A stretch of 64,000 nt of DNA from Liolophura sinensis (GCF_032854445.1 NC_088295.1:33140510-33204509), one strand, 5' to 3'; shown: positions 46,548 through 59,689, numbered from the stretch's first letter. The notes: generated by a model from the letters alone, not told the origin. A program made the numbers and translations.

Positions 46548-48949
46548 TGTTTTCACAAGGATTATATGATGCGATCACGAAACAGCCTCACATAATGACG
46601 TAAGTGACTGCCGATAACAGCGGACTGAGTTAGACATCAACAGTTCATGGAAACCAAGCCACTGATGTTGCTGCGGGACTCGATCGATAGCCCATTAACG
46701 TAACAACGTCACTGGACTATCTATGTCAGTTTGAGGATGTCTGTTCACATTTCGTGCCGATGATCACCATACCGGCAATCTCTGTCGTGAGCTCTGCCCC
46801 AAGGAGTTCATTCGAAGGACTCTCATTTGAGCCAACATATTAACTTTTCTTCCTTGACCAATGGATAAATTCAACTTCCACTGACGCCCAGTCCTCGACT
46901 TTACATAAGTATACGTATAGGATTTCCAGGTGTGTTGGTTCACTGTGTTGCTTTATCCTGATCAAGGTTTTCGTCAATTCACCGCATTGCCATTAAGTAA
47001 TTATTCCCGAATGCTAAGAAAATTTGACGTTGGAAAGTATTTGGTTATTGTCGAGATCTATGTTAACACTGTTACTGGCAACATCGCCGTCACAATTAAA
47101 CAAAAACATGGTGGTAAAACCGATAAAGGCGTTATTCAATACATATTGATTCTGTACCGGTTCTTTTCTAAAAAGGCTTTTAAATAAATTAAAAATATCT
47201 GACACGAAGGCTTTTGTTGATTTTTTCGGAGATATGACTGTGTTTCTTTCAATAAATCCCATCAGTGGGAATGCTGTCACGTCTTACCAGTCATGCAAAC
47301 AACAGAGGACAAAACTGAAGGTGAACCAGGCCACTATCGGAATCTGGACCCACTTTCCATTCAGTCTATTGTTTGAATCAGTCACACGTGTTACACCTTT
47401 GGGGTATGTTACAAGCGTTACCTGGCTCGAGTCTAAGCAGAGCGTTTTTAATGAATCATGGTACACATGACAAATTTGTTCCACGTTGCATACAAAACAT
47501 GTCATCAAATGTACGATAAGTGTGAATCTTTTGGCCCAGCTGCAAGTTTGTAACAGGACGAAAACAATAATGATCTTGTAACGATCTCAAAGGAACTTCT
47601 GTAATTGTCTTTATGTTCAGAATTTAATAGAATTTGCTGAAGCTAAAGTATCGCAAAGCAACAAAATGCTGTAAAACAAAAGGTCAATTATCTAAGATTG
47701 ATGTGATAGGTTTGAAAGGCTGATTATAAGTGCAACGTTTCCATCAGCTTACCCTACAGAGAGTATCGGGGACATTAGATTCTATTAAACTACCTACTAC
47801 TGTCGTACAACTAAATAACCAATCAGCAAATAAGAACAAACAAGACAGTCATGAGACTAGGCGATGTTATTGTGCCCTCAAGACAATGACGTCTGCATTA
47901 CACTGTCACCATACCATCACGTCATGTTGTGCGAGGAAGGAATGCGTTGCTGATTTTGATATGTGCCATTTTCAGATGTACATTAATGGCAAATTGGAGG
48001 ATGTTAAAATGTTAGTCTGCACCTTTGGCCTTCCTTCTGATGAACAAAAGCCCTCGCCACATTTGGATGTCACGAAAGAATAATGACAATAACTTGCTCA
48101 GGGCTATACGCAGCATTAATACATGTTTGATAGTGGAAATGTACGTACTTCTAAAATTTACTAGAGCAATGCAATCACACACATGTCTTGATCACCCTTT
48201 TATAATTTCAATACATGAAAATTTGGGTATTTTGCATGATTAAACAGTACTGTGACAATTTGCCTTGAAATAGCTCAGTGCTGTAAATTGTCCATTTACA
48301 CAATTGTAAATTATAGAAGAAAGACATCATGACATTTGGAAAGCACAGGGAAGTTAGCCTGGGGCAGAAGTAATGTAGGTTGTAGACAGCACGTCACACT
48401 CCACTACAGGTCTGTAGGCATAGGCAGACTCAGTAGGTTACTGTGAGATAAACCAGGACATTAAGACATGACCTTCCCCACTGTTGGCTGTTACCACGAT
48501 CATATTGCTTTACATGATTTATCAGTGAAGGAGCAAACCAACGTCAGTGGCCATACCAAGGTCACCAGCCGACAGAACGTGTCAGAGCCGAATGACATTG
48601 CGTCAATTCTGAAGAAATACAGACGAGATTCAAACGAGAATTGGAGGATAATCTGAGATCATCAGGACATTCCGATTAAACCTCCAATTAACTTCACCCC
48701 AATCTCACAACGTATACCAAAGACTGGATTGCATGTTTTTACACTAAGACATGTTACTGTCCCATTGATGGATGCATTCAATTCAAGAAACCAAAATGTT
48801 TACAAATATCTTATTAAAAAAACAAAAACAAATTACAGGTTGGGATGAATTTTGCTTACCACAGAGACATCAGTTCAGTGTTGTTAAAACTGAACCACAT
48901 AAAACCATGCAGTGTTTTGGTCTTGCACGCTAATGCAATGAGTTGAAAC

Positions 48950-50893
48950 AATACGCCTGCCCAGCTTATTTTTGTTTGTCTATAGGCAAAACTCGTTATG
49001 TTTTATGTCCTCAGTATGATTTATGACTTTAACAAAAGACTGGAATTACAAATGCTCTGTCAACAAAGCTATCGCATTTCACTTTGGAAATGACAATACA
49101 TCAAAACAACGTAACGTCAACTAAGTACTATAAATAATTTGTACAGATATAACAACCGGCTAAACAAACAAAGGAGCTACTGTTAGATGTGCCCATCATT
49201 AAAACACTGTGCGTTCTCCTGTCTTCAGTTAGTTATGGACATCTGACTGGGGTTACCGGCGTGAACAATGTTAGATCATTTACATGCTATACTCACTTTT
49301 TATAAACCCGAAGTTTTAACTAGTTATTTTGTTATCCTGAAGTTTTATTACTTTGCAAGCTCTTTGTATGTCTTTATTTGATTAGTTTTTAAACACAGCA
49401 CTTGGGGATATGCCATTGGCACAAAGCAAGTGGTTTGATGTTTAGTGGGAATTGGACTGAAGCCTATGGATATTGTAGGACTGGAAGTAACGGTGGTCAC
49501 CATCACACTATAGACACAAGCGAGGTTCCAGGGATTTACCACACGGTCTCCTTGTCTAGCTTGTTGTATTCACTGGGTTGTTGTTTCTCGACACACTCTT
49601 AAGGTGTTCATTTATACGATGGCTGCCAGGTTTATGAGTAGATGCAACCCCGACATAAACCACAGACATTTGGTTCGTTAATGGCGAACTCTTTTACTCG
49701 ACAGATTATTACCACCAAGACTCCAAAACTAATGGAAACAGAGGTTTTGCAAAATGGTTTGAGATTTGCTTCCATGCAGCATCCTGCCATGAGACCAGTA
49801 CGCAGTCAAATTCCGCCGTGTCGTACATCTAGTTGTTAAGACAAATTAACTTTGTGGTGATGAGTGACATTCTTAAATGTCCACTTCTATTTATTGTGAG
49901 GTAAGCGTAATTATCGTTTGTTATTTTGTTGTGAATTGGCTAGTAATTTACGAAAATTCAAAGCTAGTTAATAGTTTCAATATTGATATGACATTGAAGA
50001 GTTGCGTAATTCGCGATGTGATTGTACCCATTGTGGACATCAAGGTAATGCTCTGTATTAAAATGTTTTGCTTCTATTGAACAGATGACTTTCTGGAAGT
50101 GTTGATGGTGCTTTTACCTGGCTTCAAGGAATAACGGGAGATTTAGGACAGTTTAGACTCTCGCCCGCCTACTCGTTTGTTGTTGCCGGCCCCTTTCCTG
50201 ATGGAATAATAGCGTTTCCGGGATAAGTGCCTTGTTGTGAGGCAGAATTCATGAAATCAATGTTGGATTTATAAAAAAGTGTATTGTTTCTATCAGTCGT
50301 CTCAGGATTTTATGTGATCATTACACTTAAGGTGATATCCCGACGACGTCCAACACATCCTAGGGAGCGCTGCCTTTGATGCTTAAGTTCTTGGCAACCA
50401 TGACTGTGTGTTCTATAGGCCTACATGGCAGTATTGTAGAGGGCTCTTTATTTGATCTTCACTGACGAGAACATTACGTGTTCTGCCAATGCTCCTACGT
50501 GCATAAAACATCTGGGTTCATAAATCCACAGCTTCAACCACCGTGTCTCGGGGTTCTCCGTTACAAGCTGCTTAACACAGAGCCTATAAACATTGTAAAC
50601 AAGGGAATCGCATTTCACTTTGGCTTTGACGTAGCATAGAAAGAACAGAATAAAGGTTTATAGGAAGGGTCGTCGCTGGCTTATTTTATTCAAGTGTTAC
50701 TCTTACGATAATCGGTTGACTCCAGACCATTGAGTTTACAAGCTCGACAGGGGATTTAAGTCTTGTTGTTTAGGTCTGTGAACTAGTTCGGAAAGCCTCT
50801 TGATAAGACGATTAAAATATACAGCAATCTGTCACCTGCCAGTATCAATATCAGATTTTCCTGACAATTACATTGCGTTAGAACACCACCACC
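48950..50893 (-). repeat. Unclassified repeat family, copy L (inverted partner of R)
   Basis: The reverse complement of this block aligns collinearly with 61576-63400. Anchors include CAAGCTGCTTAACACAGAGC (50571) against the complement of 61904-61923, the complement of GCATCAAAGACAGCGTTACC (62043), the complement of TTAATGGCGAACTCTTTTAC near 49679, and the complement of GACAGAGCATTTGTAATTCC near 49050. The edge near 50893 (GTTAGAACACCACC) mirrors GGTGTTGTTCTAATGTAATG at 61577. It has no coding frame of note. Confidence 0.75.
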
Positions 50894-52223
50894 ACAAGCA
50901 ACTACTATAAATATATGTCATAGACACTTTTTTAGTATCTTTTTTGACACAAAGATGCAACATAACAAGCACTTTCCAATTGACGTGTTTTCCACTTTAA
51001 ACTTCCGCGTGTTATATTTTGATAAATGTTAACTCAGCTGCTGTCAACTGGCCAGAAATATCTGATCATTACATTCCTTAGTCAGCTTTTTCACGAAAAA
51101 CTCACCAACGTTTCTGTCGTGGTAACTTAAAGAAAGGAAAACTCCTACCATTGAAGCAGAACCGATTTAGAAAGTGCAAATGTTATGACTGTGATACAGG
51201 TGAAATTTTCTTAAAATCCTGGCACATGTTTGGTGGTGTGCCCATTACATCCATGAATGTAATTAAATTTCAAAAAAGGACTAAAAAGCCCGAACGTAAT
51301 GATCAGTAATTGAATTCATCGTATAAGTCACCATACGCATCCTTAGCCTGGACTTAAAACATCACTTGTCCAAGTTAAACTCTTACAGTTGTTATTTAAT
51401 ACTCTACATATACATAAAACAACATACATGGCAATAATTTGCTTAAGTGTAAGGCAAAACAGTTTTTTCTTACACTGGTAATAACACTAGTACAATATTA
51501 AGTTTAGTCACTGATTATATGTGGTGAATTTACATTAAAATGACCAAAGGTGATAGATTAAGCATTGTTAAACTACAGAATCCCTGCAATTTGACTGAAG
51601 GGTTTCCAACAGCCTGAAAGATTTACGCATGAATTTTAAAAGACTTAGGTAAACATCTGTAGCGAGTTGTGAAATATACCCATACATACCAATGCTTGTG
51701 GCGCCTCGTTCTAAAACTCTTTAACTCTTCAAACTATGCTGTTTGAACATGTATTTATCTGTTTAATAATTTTTGCGCCACGTGATTGTATAAGAAATAC
51801 AGGGTAATGGATGCTGGAAATAGGTCACAGCCTTTGGGGGAAATGTCGATCCGCGCAAGTTACCTTTCAAAACACCTGGCACAGAGGAGCAAGCCAATCA
51901 GAGGTTGGTGGAATCTGACAAACTGCCTCCTGGGTAATGGTTTGTGATTTAGTCCATTAAGGCATTCAGCCCTCTGGCCAGCGGGCTACCCCACTCATGC
52001 CCTGCCGAGTCCTTCCCTCTTATCTTAAGTAAAATACAATTTTAAGTTTTAGTTAACATCTTCAATTCATTATAATCTTTATTGGTTAGAAGCTTATCAA
52101 GTTATTATAGATAATAGTAATTATGAAACATTTACTTAGTATGGTCATTAAAAAGAAATGAAGTAATTTACACTGATGTTACACTCAATTAACAAGTAAG
52201 ATTGTTACTGGATATTGCAAGCT
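50894..52223. other. Spacer between repeat copies, nothing recognised
   Basis: AT-rich DNA without a recognised gene or repeat. Confidence 0.45.
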
Positions 52224-52990
52224 CTAATAACATATAATCGATGTACCCTTCCTGGAAGATGTTAAGAGTGTTTTGATTTGGTTTCGCTGAATTATGGTTA
52301 GCCTTGGCGAGTTTGATCTCTCATCCATCTTCCATGTTGCTGATCTGGTTTCTGTCGTCGTGGCTGACCGGTTCGCCTGAGAGCATATCCGGACAGGTAC
52401 ATTATTCCGGTACAATTTACCTTCATTAACTGGTCAGGTCTGTATGTACGTACGGTCTGATCAGCCATGGCAGGATTTCCTGTCGTTATTGCGGCTAAGG
52501 TGAGATTCTGTCACCGTCTACACACATCATTCTAAACGTTCTCTTTACGCATGATATATGGACAAGCAATACGGTAAGGCGCTCTTTGATTCTCACTGAT
52601 TGTGGAACGTAATCACTCCTGCCAATGTCTTTATATAACTGAAATGTGTGTGTTAATAAACCACAGCTTGCATGAGTGTGTAGGCGAGATCTCCGTTACT
52701 TAACACAGGCCCTGTGATGTTTAGACTACAGGTTTTTTGCAGCTTTTTATAACAATACGCCAAAACGTTCTTAATTATCTATTCGGTATAGGAATAGGTA
52801 TACAAAAGACCTCAATCGCTGTTCGTCGGCCATCAAAATTCATTTCACTTGGGTATTCATACTACATCAAAATATCATAAAGACAAGAAACTACTAGAAA
52901 TATCGTGAAAGACGGGTTGTAAACATTATTTGAAATCTTTATTAGTGTTCCTGCCATTAAAAAGGAGTGATATGAGGGAATTCATCTAGA
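52224..52990 (-). repeat. Unclassified repeat family, copy X
   Basis: Its reverse complement matches the part of the family at 57600-58490. GTACATTATTCCGGTACAAT and CTGATCAGCCATGGCAGGAT here are mirrored around 58200-58320 in copy M. The higher-coordinate part (52840-52940) matches, at lower similarity, the complement of the GTTACGTTGTTTTGATGTAA segment of M and R. Confidence 0.65.
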
Positions 52991-53269
52991 TATTGCAACA
53001 TGGGGTGTAAACACATCTGTGTGCTCGTCAGGGAAAAGCCCTTGTGCTTTATCATCGGGTTGAGGTAGTTAGCACGTGATGCCTCGTCCTTTACATGCAT
53101 GTACCTTTCACAGTTACCCTACTAACCTATTTGTAGTTTAACCGAATGTATACGATTTTTTCATTCGAATCAGTCCATATCAATGTGTGTTAAATACTTA
53201 AATTGAGGCACTTGAAGACTGATGGGCTTTGGGAGAGAGAGGGTGACGAATGTAGATTTAAATCATATG

Positions 53270-53716
53270 TCTATCAGGGTTGCATATACTCATAAACATG
53301 GCCGACATCCTATAAGTGAACAACATATGCCAAGAAATAACAATCCACTCAGTACAAGAAGTTAGACAAGGAGACCACGTGGTAGATCTCTGGGTCTTCT
53401 GATCCCTTGTGTCTGTCGCGTGATGGTACCCAAGGTGACTTTCAGTCCGACTTCATCCGCAGACCTCAGTCCAATTCCCAACAATCATTAAACCACTTAA
53501 TGTTTGCCAAAGACATTTGCCTGTGTTTAAAGCCTAATCAAGTAAAGATATACAAAAGCACACAAAGAAATAAAACTTGAGGAAAACATAATGATCGTTA
53601 AAACTGTCTGTTAATAAAAACTGGCATATCATGCCAATAATCTGATAGACAAGGGAACACACAGTGATTAAATGATGAACACACATTAAAACAGCTCATT
53701 CTTTTATTTTGCACAC
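53270..53716 (+). repeat. Unclassified repeat family, copy M, left part
   Basis: It matches 62620-63090 of copy R in the same orientation, for example ATCCCTTGTGTCTGTC, CAGTCCAATTCCCAA, ATCATTAAACCACTT and AAGAAATAAAACTTGAGGAA. It stops near TTTTATTTTGCA, where the retrotransposon begins; the match to R resumes at 57597. Confidence 0.75.
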
Positions 53717-53891
53717 GCTAATGATCATCGTTGGGTGAAGGTATGTGTGGCTAGGGCTGAGTTGGAGGGGGCGCTGCCAAACCAATCTGTGTGTGTAATA
53801 ACCCTAAAGGACAAAAGACATACACTTAGGCACACCGTGGCAAAAAATTTCTAGCTGGAAAATATTTAAACTGGTTTAAACGACAGGGAAA

Positions 53892-54767
53892 GTGGACGAG
53901 ATGTGGTGGGAAGCAAAACGAAAACCTTCCCAAGACTTGGATCCACCGTCCACTAAAAGGGTGAATTCGAAGGAAAACATACCCGCGAAACTTTGCTTAC
54001 CCATGGGTAGTCGGACTGTGATTGTTATGGAGGAATTGATGGAAAAATTAGTCCAAAGTGCTGTAAAAACAGCTGTTAATTCGGCGATCGAAGTAGCCAT
54101 GACCAAACTTCTAGATGTGATCAAGGTAAGCCATACCAAAATAAATTCTCTGGGCGACGACCTTAAAAATGCACGAGACAAACTGAAAGCCAATGAAGGA
54201 ATTATTAAAACTTATGAAAGTAAATTCACTTTAGTACATAACTAAATAGAACATCTCCATTTCCAAGCCGAATGAACGAGTAAGTCAGTTGTATAGTTGA
54301 AATTGGAATACGAAAAACTCCATGATAAGGCTGAACAATGCAGTCGTCGAACATGCCGTACGCATTATAGTGGCCTCAAAGTGCAAGAATATGAGTCCAC
54401 TTGTAAAGCCATATGCAAATTAGCACTACAAATGAACGTTCTTCTAACGGTAAATGATCTATCTCGCTCGCGCTTCATCGGAGTAAAGAAATCGCATATA
54501 ATCGTGCGGTTCATCTCATACAGAAAGAGAATAGAATTCCTGACAGCCCATCGCATCCTAAAAAGCTCTGATGATACAAAGAACATCTACATTAATGAAG
54601 ACCTGACCAAACGCCGCTATTTCTTACTTTCTAAAGACCTGTTGAAACTAAGGAAAAATGGAAAGCTGTTCACCGCTTGAACCTATGGTGGAAATATTTT
54701 CTACTGGAAAGTTGAGTACGGCCAAAAATGTAGAGTCGAACCTAAGGACGACCTTATCGGTCTCTGA
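53892..54767 (+). pseudogene. Retrotransposon ORF1 with in-frame stops
   Basis: About 292 codons stay in one frame without an indel. The N-terminal part is Lys-rich and likely coiled coil (KLVQSAVKTAVNSAIEVAMT). The C-terminal part, from about codon 150, is the RRM-like RNA-binding region typical of LINE ORF1 proteins, with IIVRFISYRKRIEFL and IYINEDLTKRRYFLL. The frame is broken only by stop codons: TAA at 54243, TGA at 54273, TAG at 54294 and TGA at 54678. The last stands where FTA-W-T would be expected. Confidence 0.75.
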
Positions 54768-55431
54768 ACGTTAACCTCTCCTTGCACATCAATTTACACC
54801 AGTGACTTTAGAGTATCTTATTTATGATCTTATACAGAACCTCAGTCTAATTCAGTTTATCATGTAGTACTACTGGGGAGTGGCCCGAGCATTGTACATA
54901 TTGAACATAGCACCCTACTTCCCCTACCAAGCCTAACACAGGACTACGAACCTACCACTGACATAAACGTTCTTGTGCATGTGCGTGTGCCCGGATCCTA
55001 AATTGACTGGTGAGTACACTGTTTTGCTGATCCTACTGCATGAAATTCAATCAATTACGTAACTTCACATATATTACAAAAATCCTACACCGGTTTGGGG
55101 GTTCTTAGATGCCTGTTCTCTGGTATAGGCTTTGCCCACCTCGGTGTTCTATAAACACTTGTGGAAAGCATTCGAGCATGTATCTGTGACAATGCATGAT
55201 ATATGATCTGCCAATCTCTTCAGTCTTGATTTGACCTGGCAGACCCCCCCCCTTTCCCCTTTCCTTCCCTTTACCAACCAAATCATCTTACCCACATCAT
55301 GTACCTGTACCTAAAAATAACGTTTGTAAATATTTCCCAGCCGTGTATGTGTCTATGTGCCAACTTGTACATATCAGTGTTAAATAATCCCCAATGGTGT
55401 CTATGTATTTTTAATTATGTAATTAAATTCC
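54768..55431. other. Retrotransposon sequence between ORF1 and ORF2
   Basis: Non-coding with many stops. It includes a C/T-rich run at about 55235-55275. Confidence 0.5.
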
Positions 55432-57272
55432 TTGCATCCTTTATCTCGTGTAAAATACCTGCCTCTTGAAGTATGGAAAACGTATCGGTCGAGTATGTGC
55501 AGTGAGAGCAATGAAGATATAAAAAAAGCATGTGCTCCCTTCCTTGATATTATATTGTTTACTCTGTGTGACTTAAATCAGCATCGAGGGGCAATCGGGG
55601 TCTGGTATAACTATATGTCATACAAAGACAGCCTATTCATTGTGAAACTCTGTAAAATTGTTGGCGATGCATGCATTCTTCTCCTCCCCCTTGCAACAAT
55701 AAGAGATCGTGTGCTTGGGAGTTGCTTAACTGCCATCTGTAATCAGCATTTCCTTGTCATTTTGGTAATTGTCCTTATATTATATGCTCTGGGGATATTT
55801 GTCAAAACCCTGGGCCAAAATTTACACATGGCATGAAATGCGAGAAGCTTAGTGTCTGTGAATAATGATGAACTTGATGAAATGAATACTGTATTAAGTA
55901 TACACTATCACTACGACATAACCTCTGTGACTGAAACCTGGTTAAGTGATAATGTTTCAGACCATGAGATCAGTTTAGAAGGATATATGATCGAACGGAA
56001 AGACAGGAATCAGGATGGCGTTGGAGTGGCCAATAGTCTTCAATAAGTGTAACTCGTAGAAATGACCTAGAAGGCAACACAGAAATTCTGTGGATTCAAA
56101 TCGAACACTTTGAAAAAGAAAAAAAATCATCATAGCCGCTTGCTACCGTCCTCCAAACCAAAATGCATAATCACGTGGTATGCTTCTTGAAGATTTCGAC
56201 ACTGTCCTCAACGCTGTTCTCTCCGAAAATATAGACACTGTATTAATATGAGTGTGCTTAGAGATTTAAGGCGCTTAGCCATAAGGGCGGACCAGTGGAT
56301 TGTTACTTTTGATGCCCAGAAAACTGTGTATCTATACATGTCTCTAAAAATAATCCAGCTCTTCCTAAACTCTATTTTCAGGGTACTGAGGTGAAGAGCG
56401 TTCGGTACCATAGGCATCTCGGTGTGATATTATAACAGAATGGTAAACAGGACGACCATATTCGGACGATCGTAACACACTGTAACAGAAAACTAAGCAA
56501 AATGACTCGCGTTAGAAGAACACCTAGAAGGAAATGCACGGTTAGATCGACACTAGAATACGGTGATGTCTTGTTTGATAACTACAGTTAATTTTTGTCA
56601 CAAAAAATTGAAAATAGACAACGTAGAGCAGCTATTTTGTGTATAGGGTAAATACCCCGCACATCATACAAACCCTATTTACCGAACTTAATTGAAAATA
56701 TTTGTCCTTAAGCCGAAAACCACACAGATTGCTCCTTTTTTTAAAAATAAAATAGTCAATGGTCTTTCTCCAACTCATCTTGAACAACTCTGTCCTTGAA
56801 GAGTAACAAACGACAAAATACACAACTTAAGAACTGATCACAATCTGACCCTGTTCAGCTGTAGACTATGTATATTCAGTCTTTCTTTCCCTAGACTACT
56901 AAGAACTAGAATTCCATTCCCACAGAAATAAGAGAATCATCTTTACAGAAAAACTACCTTACCCCATTACAGAAAACAATGTTATCGTATCTGTATAACT
57001 ATTTCAATAATTTTGCTTCGGTTTTGCACTGTGGAATGAGACTGGGGCCGAGCGTTCACTTATTTAAATATAACATAATTGGCCACAACTCATGTCCTGC
57101 ATGTGGCTCTGTAAATGAAGATAAACAGCACTATTTATTAAATTACCCCGCATTTGCTGTTCAAAGGGAGCACATGCTTAAATCATTCACAAATATCGCC
57201 TCTCCCGGTGTGCATCCGGTGTCTTTCTTAAGCAATGTCCAAAGTACATCATGTCTACATGTATGTTACTGA
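55432..57272 (+). pseudogene. Retrotransposon ORF2 remnant (endonuclease, RT end, Zn tail)
   Basis: A 134-codon frame at 55432-55836 with a hydrophobic stretch leads in frame, across a TGA, into NARSLVSVNNDELDEMNTVL and YDITSVTETWLSDNVSDHE, the start of an apurinic-type endonuclease. After frameshifts it continues as LWIQIEHFEK, IIIAACYRPPNQ and GMLLEDFDTVLNAV. Following the internal deletion come late RT blocks (DQWIVTFDAQKT, RYHRHLGVIL, RSTLEYGDVLFDN, ENRQRRAAILCIG). Finally a C-terminal frame at 56979-57272 has the knuckle CPACGSVNEDKQHYLLNYPA. No activity is possible. Confidence 0.78.
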
Positions 57273-57596
57273 TTGGCTCAAATGACTTGAATCTAGACGA
57301 CAATTTAAAAATATTCAAAAGAATTCACAATTACATATCAACTACCCACAGGTTCGACACTGATAAAGACAGCTGTCCTTCATTCTGACTGCGATACCCG
57401 CCTACCATAGTGACTTATACCTATATTGTATATTTCCTGTATCATATTCTCATATCATACTATTATATCGCATAGGAGGATATCATGGAAATATTGTACA
57501 TATCCTTACGTAAATAGTTTGCATATTTTTGAGGAGAATTCCAAGTGGCCCCAGGCTGTAGAGAATCCTCGATAAAGAAATAAAGAATTGAATTAA

Positions 57597-58490
57597 TTTT
57601 TTGGCAAGTTGTTATATCTAGACAAATTGCCCATCATCTGTTTTGTGCATGTCAAGAAAACATATGAGTCTTCAATTAACGTTCACAAACCATCTGCTAC
57701 GAGATTTATAGTAATTGCTTGATGTTACGTTGTTTTGATGTAATGTCAAAACCAACGTGAAATGCGATAGCCTTTTGGACAGAGCATTTGTAATTCCTGT
57801 CTGTTTAAATCTTCATGCTAACAGCAATAATTAGAACAGTTTTTACCTACAGACAAAGAAATTGAGCCGGGCAGACGAATGTATATAACTGAATTAGCGA
57901 ACACGGCTCGGTGTTATATGGTTCAATTTTGACAGCAATGAACTGGCGCATGAGCACTATGATTCATTACTCCGGTCTACTGGTTCCACAAACACTGATC
58001 AGCTGATCTGACGTTCCCCATTACGTAAGTACACGGATATCACGCTTACATTACCTTACTCAGTCAATGAGGATCAAAGTGACCGCTCTCTACAATGTTA
58101 GTCTCTTGTCTGCCCAGGTGTGCTTCAAAAGATGTCAAGCATAAAGGAGAAACATGTGTATAGACGAGGACAGAATCTCGCCTTAACTTCAATAACCACA
58201 GTGAATCCTGTCATGGCTGATCAGACCACACGTACAGACAGACCTGACCAGTTAATGGAGGTACATTGTCCTGCAATACTGTACCTGTCCGGATATGCCA
58301 TCAGGCGAACCGGTCAGCCACGACGACAGAAGCCAGATCAGCAACATGGAAGAAGAGAAAAAATCACCATGGCCTTCCACCATTCCCTGAGTGTAATATC
58401 GATTATATATCAAGCTACTCCCTGCCTTGTTTGATAAATACAGCAGTGTGAATTACGTAACCCGTGCTGATCGAAAGATCCGGCAGAATC
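57597..58490 (+). repeat. Unclassified repeat family, copy M, right part
   Basis: It continues copy M after the retrotransposon. CTACGAGATTTATAGTAATT and GCTTGATGTTACGTTGTTTT are identical in R (63184-63223). Further on CAATGAGGATCAAAGTGACC and GGATATGCCATCAGGCGAA are also shared. It contains the coding-like patch 58172-58330 described as a finding. Confidence 0.75.
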
Positions 58491-58734
58491 GATGTTTTAT
58501 CATTAGCTACTGTCTGGATTTGCTTCAGAATCCCCTGAAGGAATAAATTGTCAAGTAATTTTTTAATTCTTCGATGTGTAAAACAACGAAAATGTCTACG
58601 TGCCAAATCAGCACCAAAAACTTCACTCATCCCATCATGTAAATGTGGATGCAGCACAAAACATGATGAGGATGGCATTGCCGTCCCTGGGCTTCGGTTT
58701 CACATAAAGGGTACAGTCACTAACCAAAGTACAG
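58491..58734. other. Segment between opposed repeat copies M and Y
   Basis: Open frames on both strands pass through (87 codons on minus, 80 on plus); neither is recognised. It separates a (+) copy from a (-) copy of the same repeat and would be the loop of a fold-back structure. Confidence 0.4.
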
Positions 58735-59200
58735 TACGTGTATACGGTCTGATCAGCCATGGCAGGATTTCCTGTGGCTGTTGCAGTTAAGGTGAGATTC
58801 TGTCACGGTCTACACACATTGTTCAAAACGCTCTCTTTACGCATGATACATGGACAAGCAATACTGTCCCGTCTACTTACGAACGCATTGTACTACGCGC
58901 CCTATCTTTGATTCTCGTGCATTGTGAAACGTTACCAATTCTGCAAATGTCTTTTATACACTTGAGACAGGAGATTTAATAAACCACAGCTTGCATGAGT
59001 GTATGAGGAAGATCTCCTTTACTGAACACATATCATCTGACATTTAGACTACAGGTTTTTACAGCTTATTACAGCAGTGCATCGGAACATTTTTTTTTCC
59101 TGAAGACCACGAAGTTTCATAATTATCTATTCCGCATAGGAATTTTTAGTTTACTGTAAATATTGTCACAGATGGTCTGTGAACATTATTTGAAAGCTTT
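58735..59200 (-). repeat. Unclassified repeat family, copy Y
   Basis: It shares CGGTCTGATCAGCCATGGCA, GGTGAGATTCTGTCAC and CTCTTTACGCATGATA with copy X in the same orientation, and is the inverse of the 58165-58235 region of copy M. The far end includes GGTCTGTGAACATTATTTGA, also matched at 52940. Confidence 0.65.
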
Positions 59201-59487
59201 AGAGAATTAGCCCCAGTGCAAGAAACTGTGAACCTCGAGTAAGAAAACTGGCTATAGCTGTGAATGACAGCAGCTGACACACTAGTAAGGCTACTTCTTT
59301 ATTCAGTTCTGTTTTACTAGTCTTTTCCGGTTAATTGCCAAGCATAAGGCTTATTAAGCTCCAAACATGCACTGAAACATATGTATATCGCATCAAATCG
59401 AAAAAGCTGGCTCCAGTCACATTGAAATATCTTCTTTTTTTGCATTTGACACTGTTGAGCTATGAAAATCACTGCACTATTAATTTA

Positions 59488-59546
59488 ACTATCTGAAAAA
59501 TTCTTGAGCACGCAGTTATGCACCAATCAAATAAATAAATAAATAT
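59488..59546 (+). repeat. SINE tail fragment
   Basis: AAAAATTCTTGAGCACGCAG and CACCAATCAAATAAATAAAT match the last part and tail of the common SINE. Confidence 0.55.
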
Positions 59547-59689
59547 CAAGTGTAACTTTCCTCCTGATACTTCTGCTACACATAACATGTTACTGTTAAT
59601 GATAGCTAGTGGACCACATGTGCTGTCAACCAGGATTTTACGTATAATGTCGCTATAGTAGCCACAGTGTTATGTAATACTATTTATTT

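Larger units (their letters stand above)
44111..48949. other. Intergenic stretch with SINE pieces
   Basis: Besides the SINE fragments near 45.4 and 46.3 kb and a 17-base triplication at 46497-46547, nothing is recognised. A 117-codon open frame at 47730-48083 (+) and opposed frames at 46930-47280 resemble no protein family. Confidence 0.4.
53717..57597 (+). mobile_element. CR1/L2-like non-LTR retrotransposon, internally deleted
   Basis: A 3.9-kb insertion with ORF1, an endonuclease remnant, a piece of reverse transcriptase and a C-terminal zinc-binding tail, ending in GATAAAGAAATAAAGAATTG followed by AATTAATTTT. A jump at about 56241 takes the text from inside the endonuclease (LSENIDT) to late reverse transcriptase (RDLRRLAIRADQW), so the catalytic YADD region is absent. 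The inserted sequence separates two halves of repeat copy M. Clade assignment rests on the NARSL, TETWLS and YRPP motifs and tail style. Confidence 0.8.
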
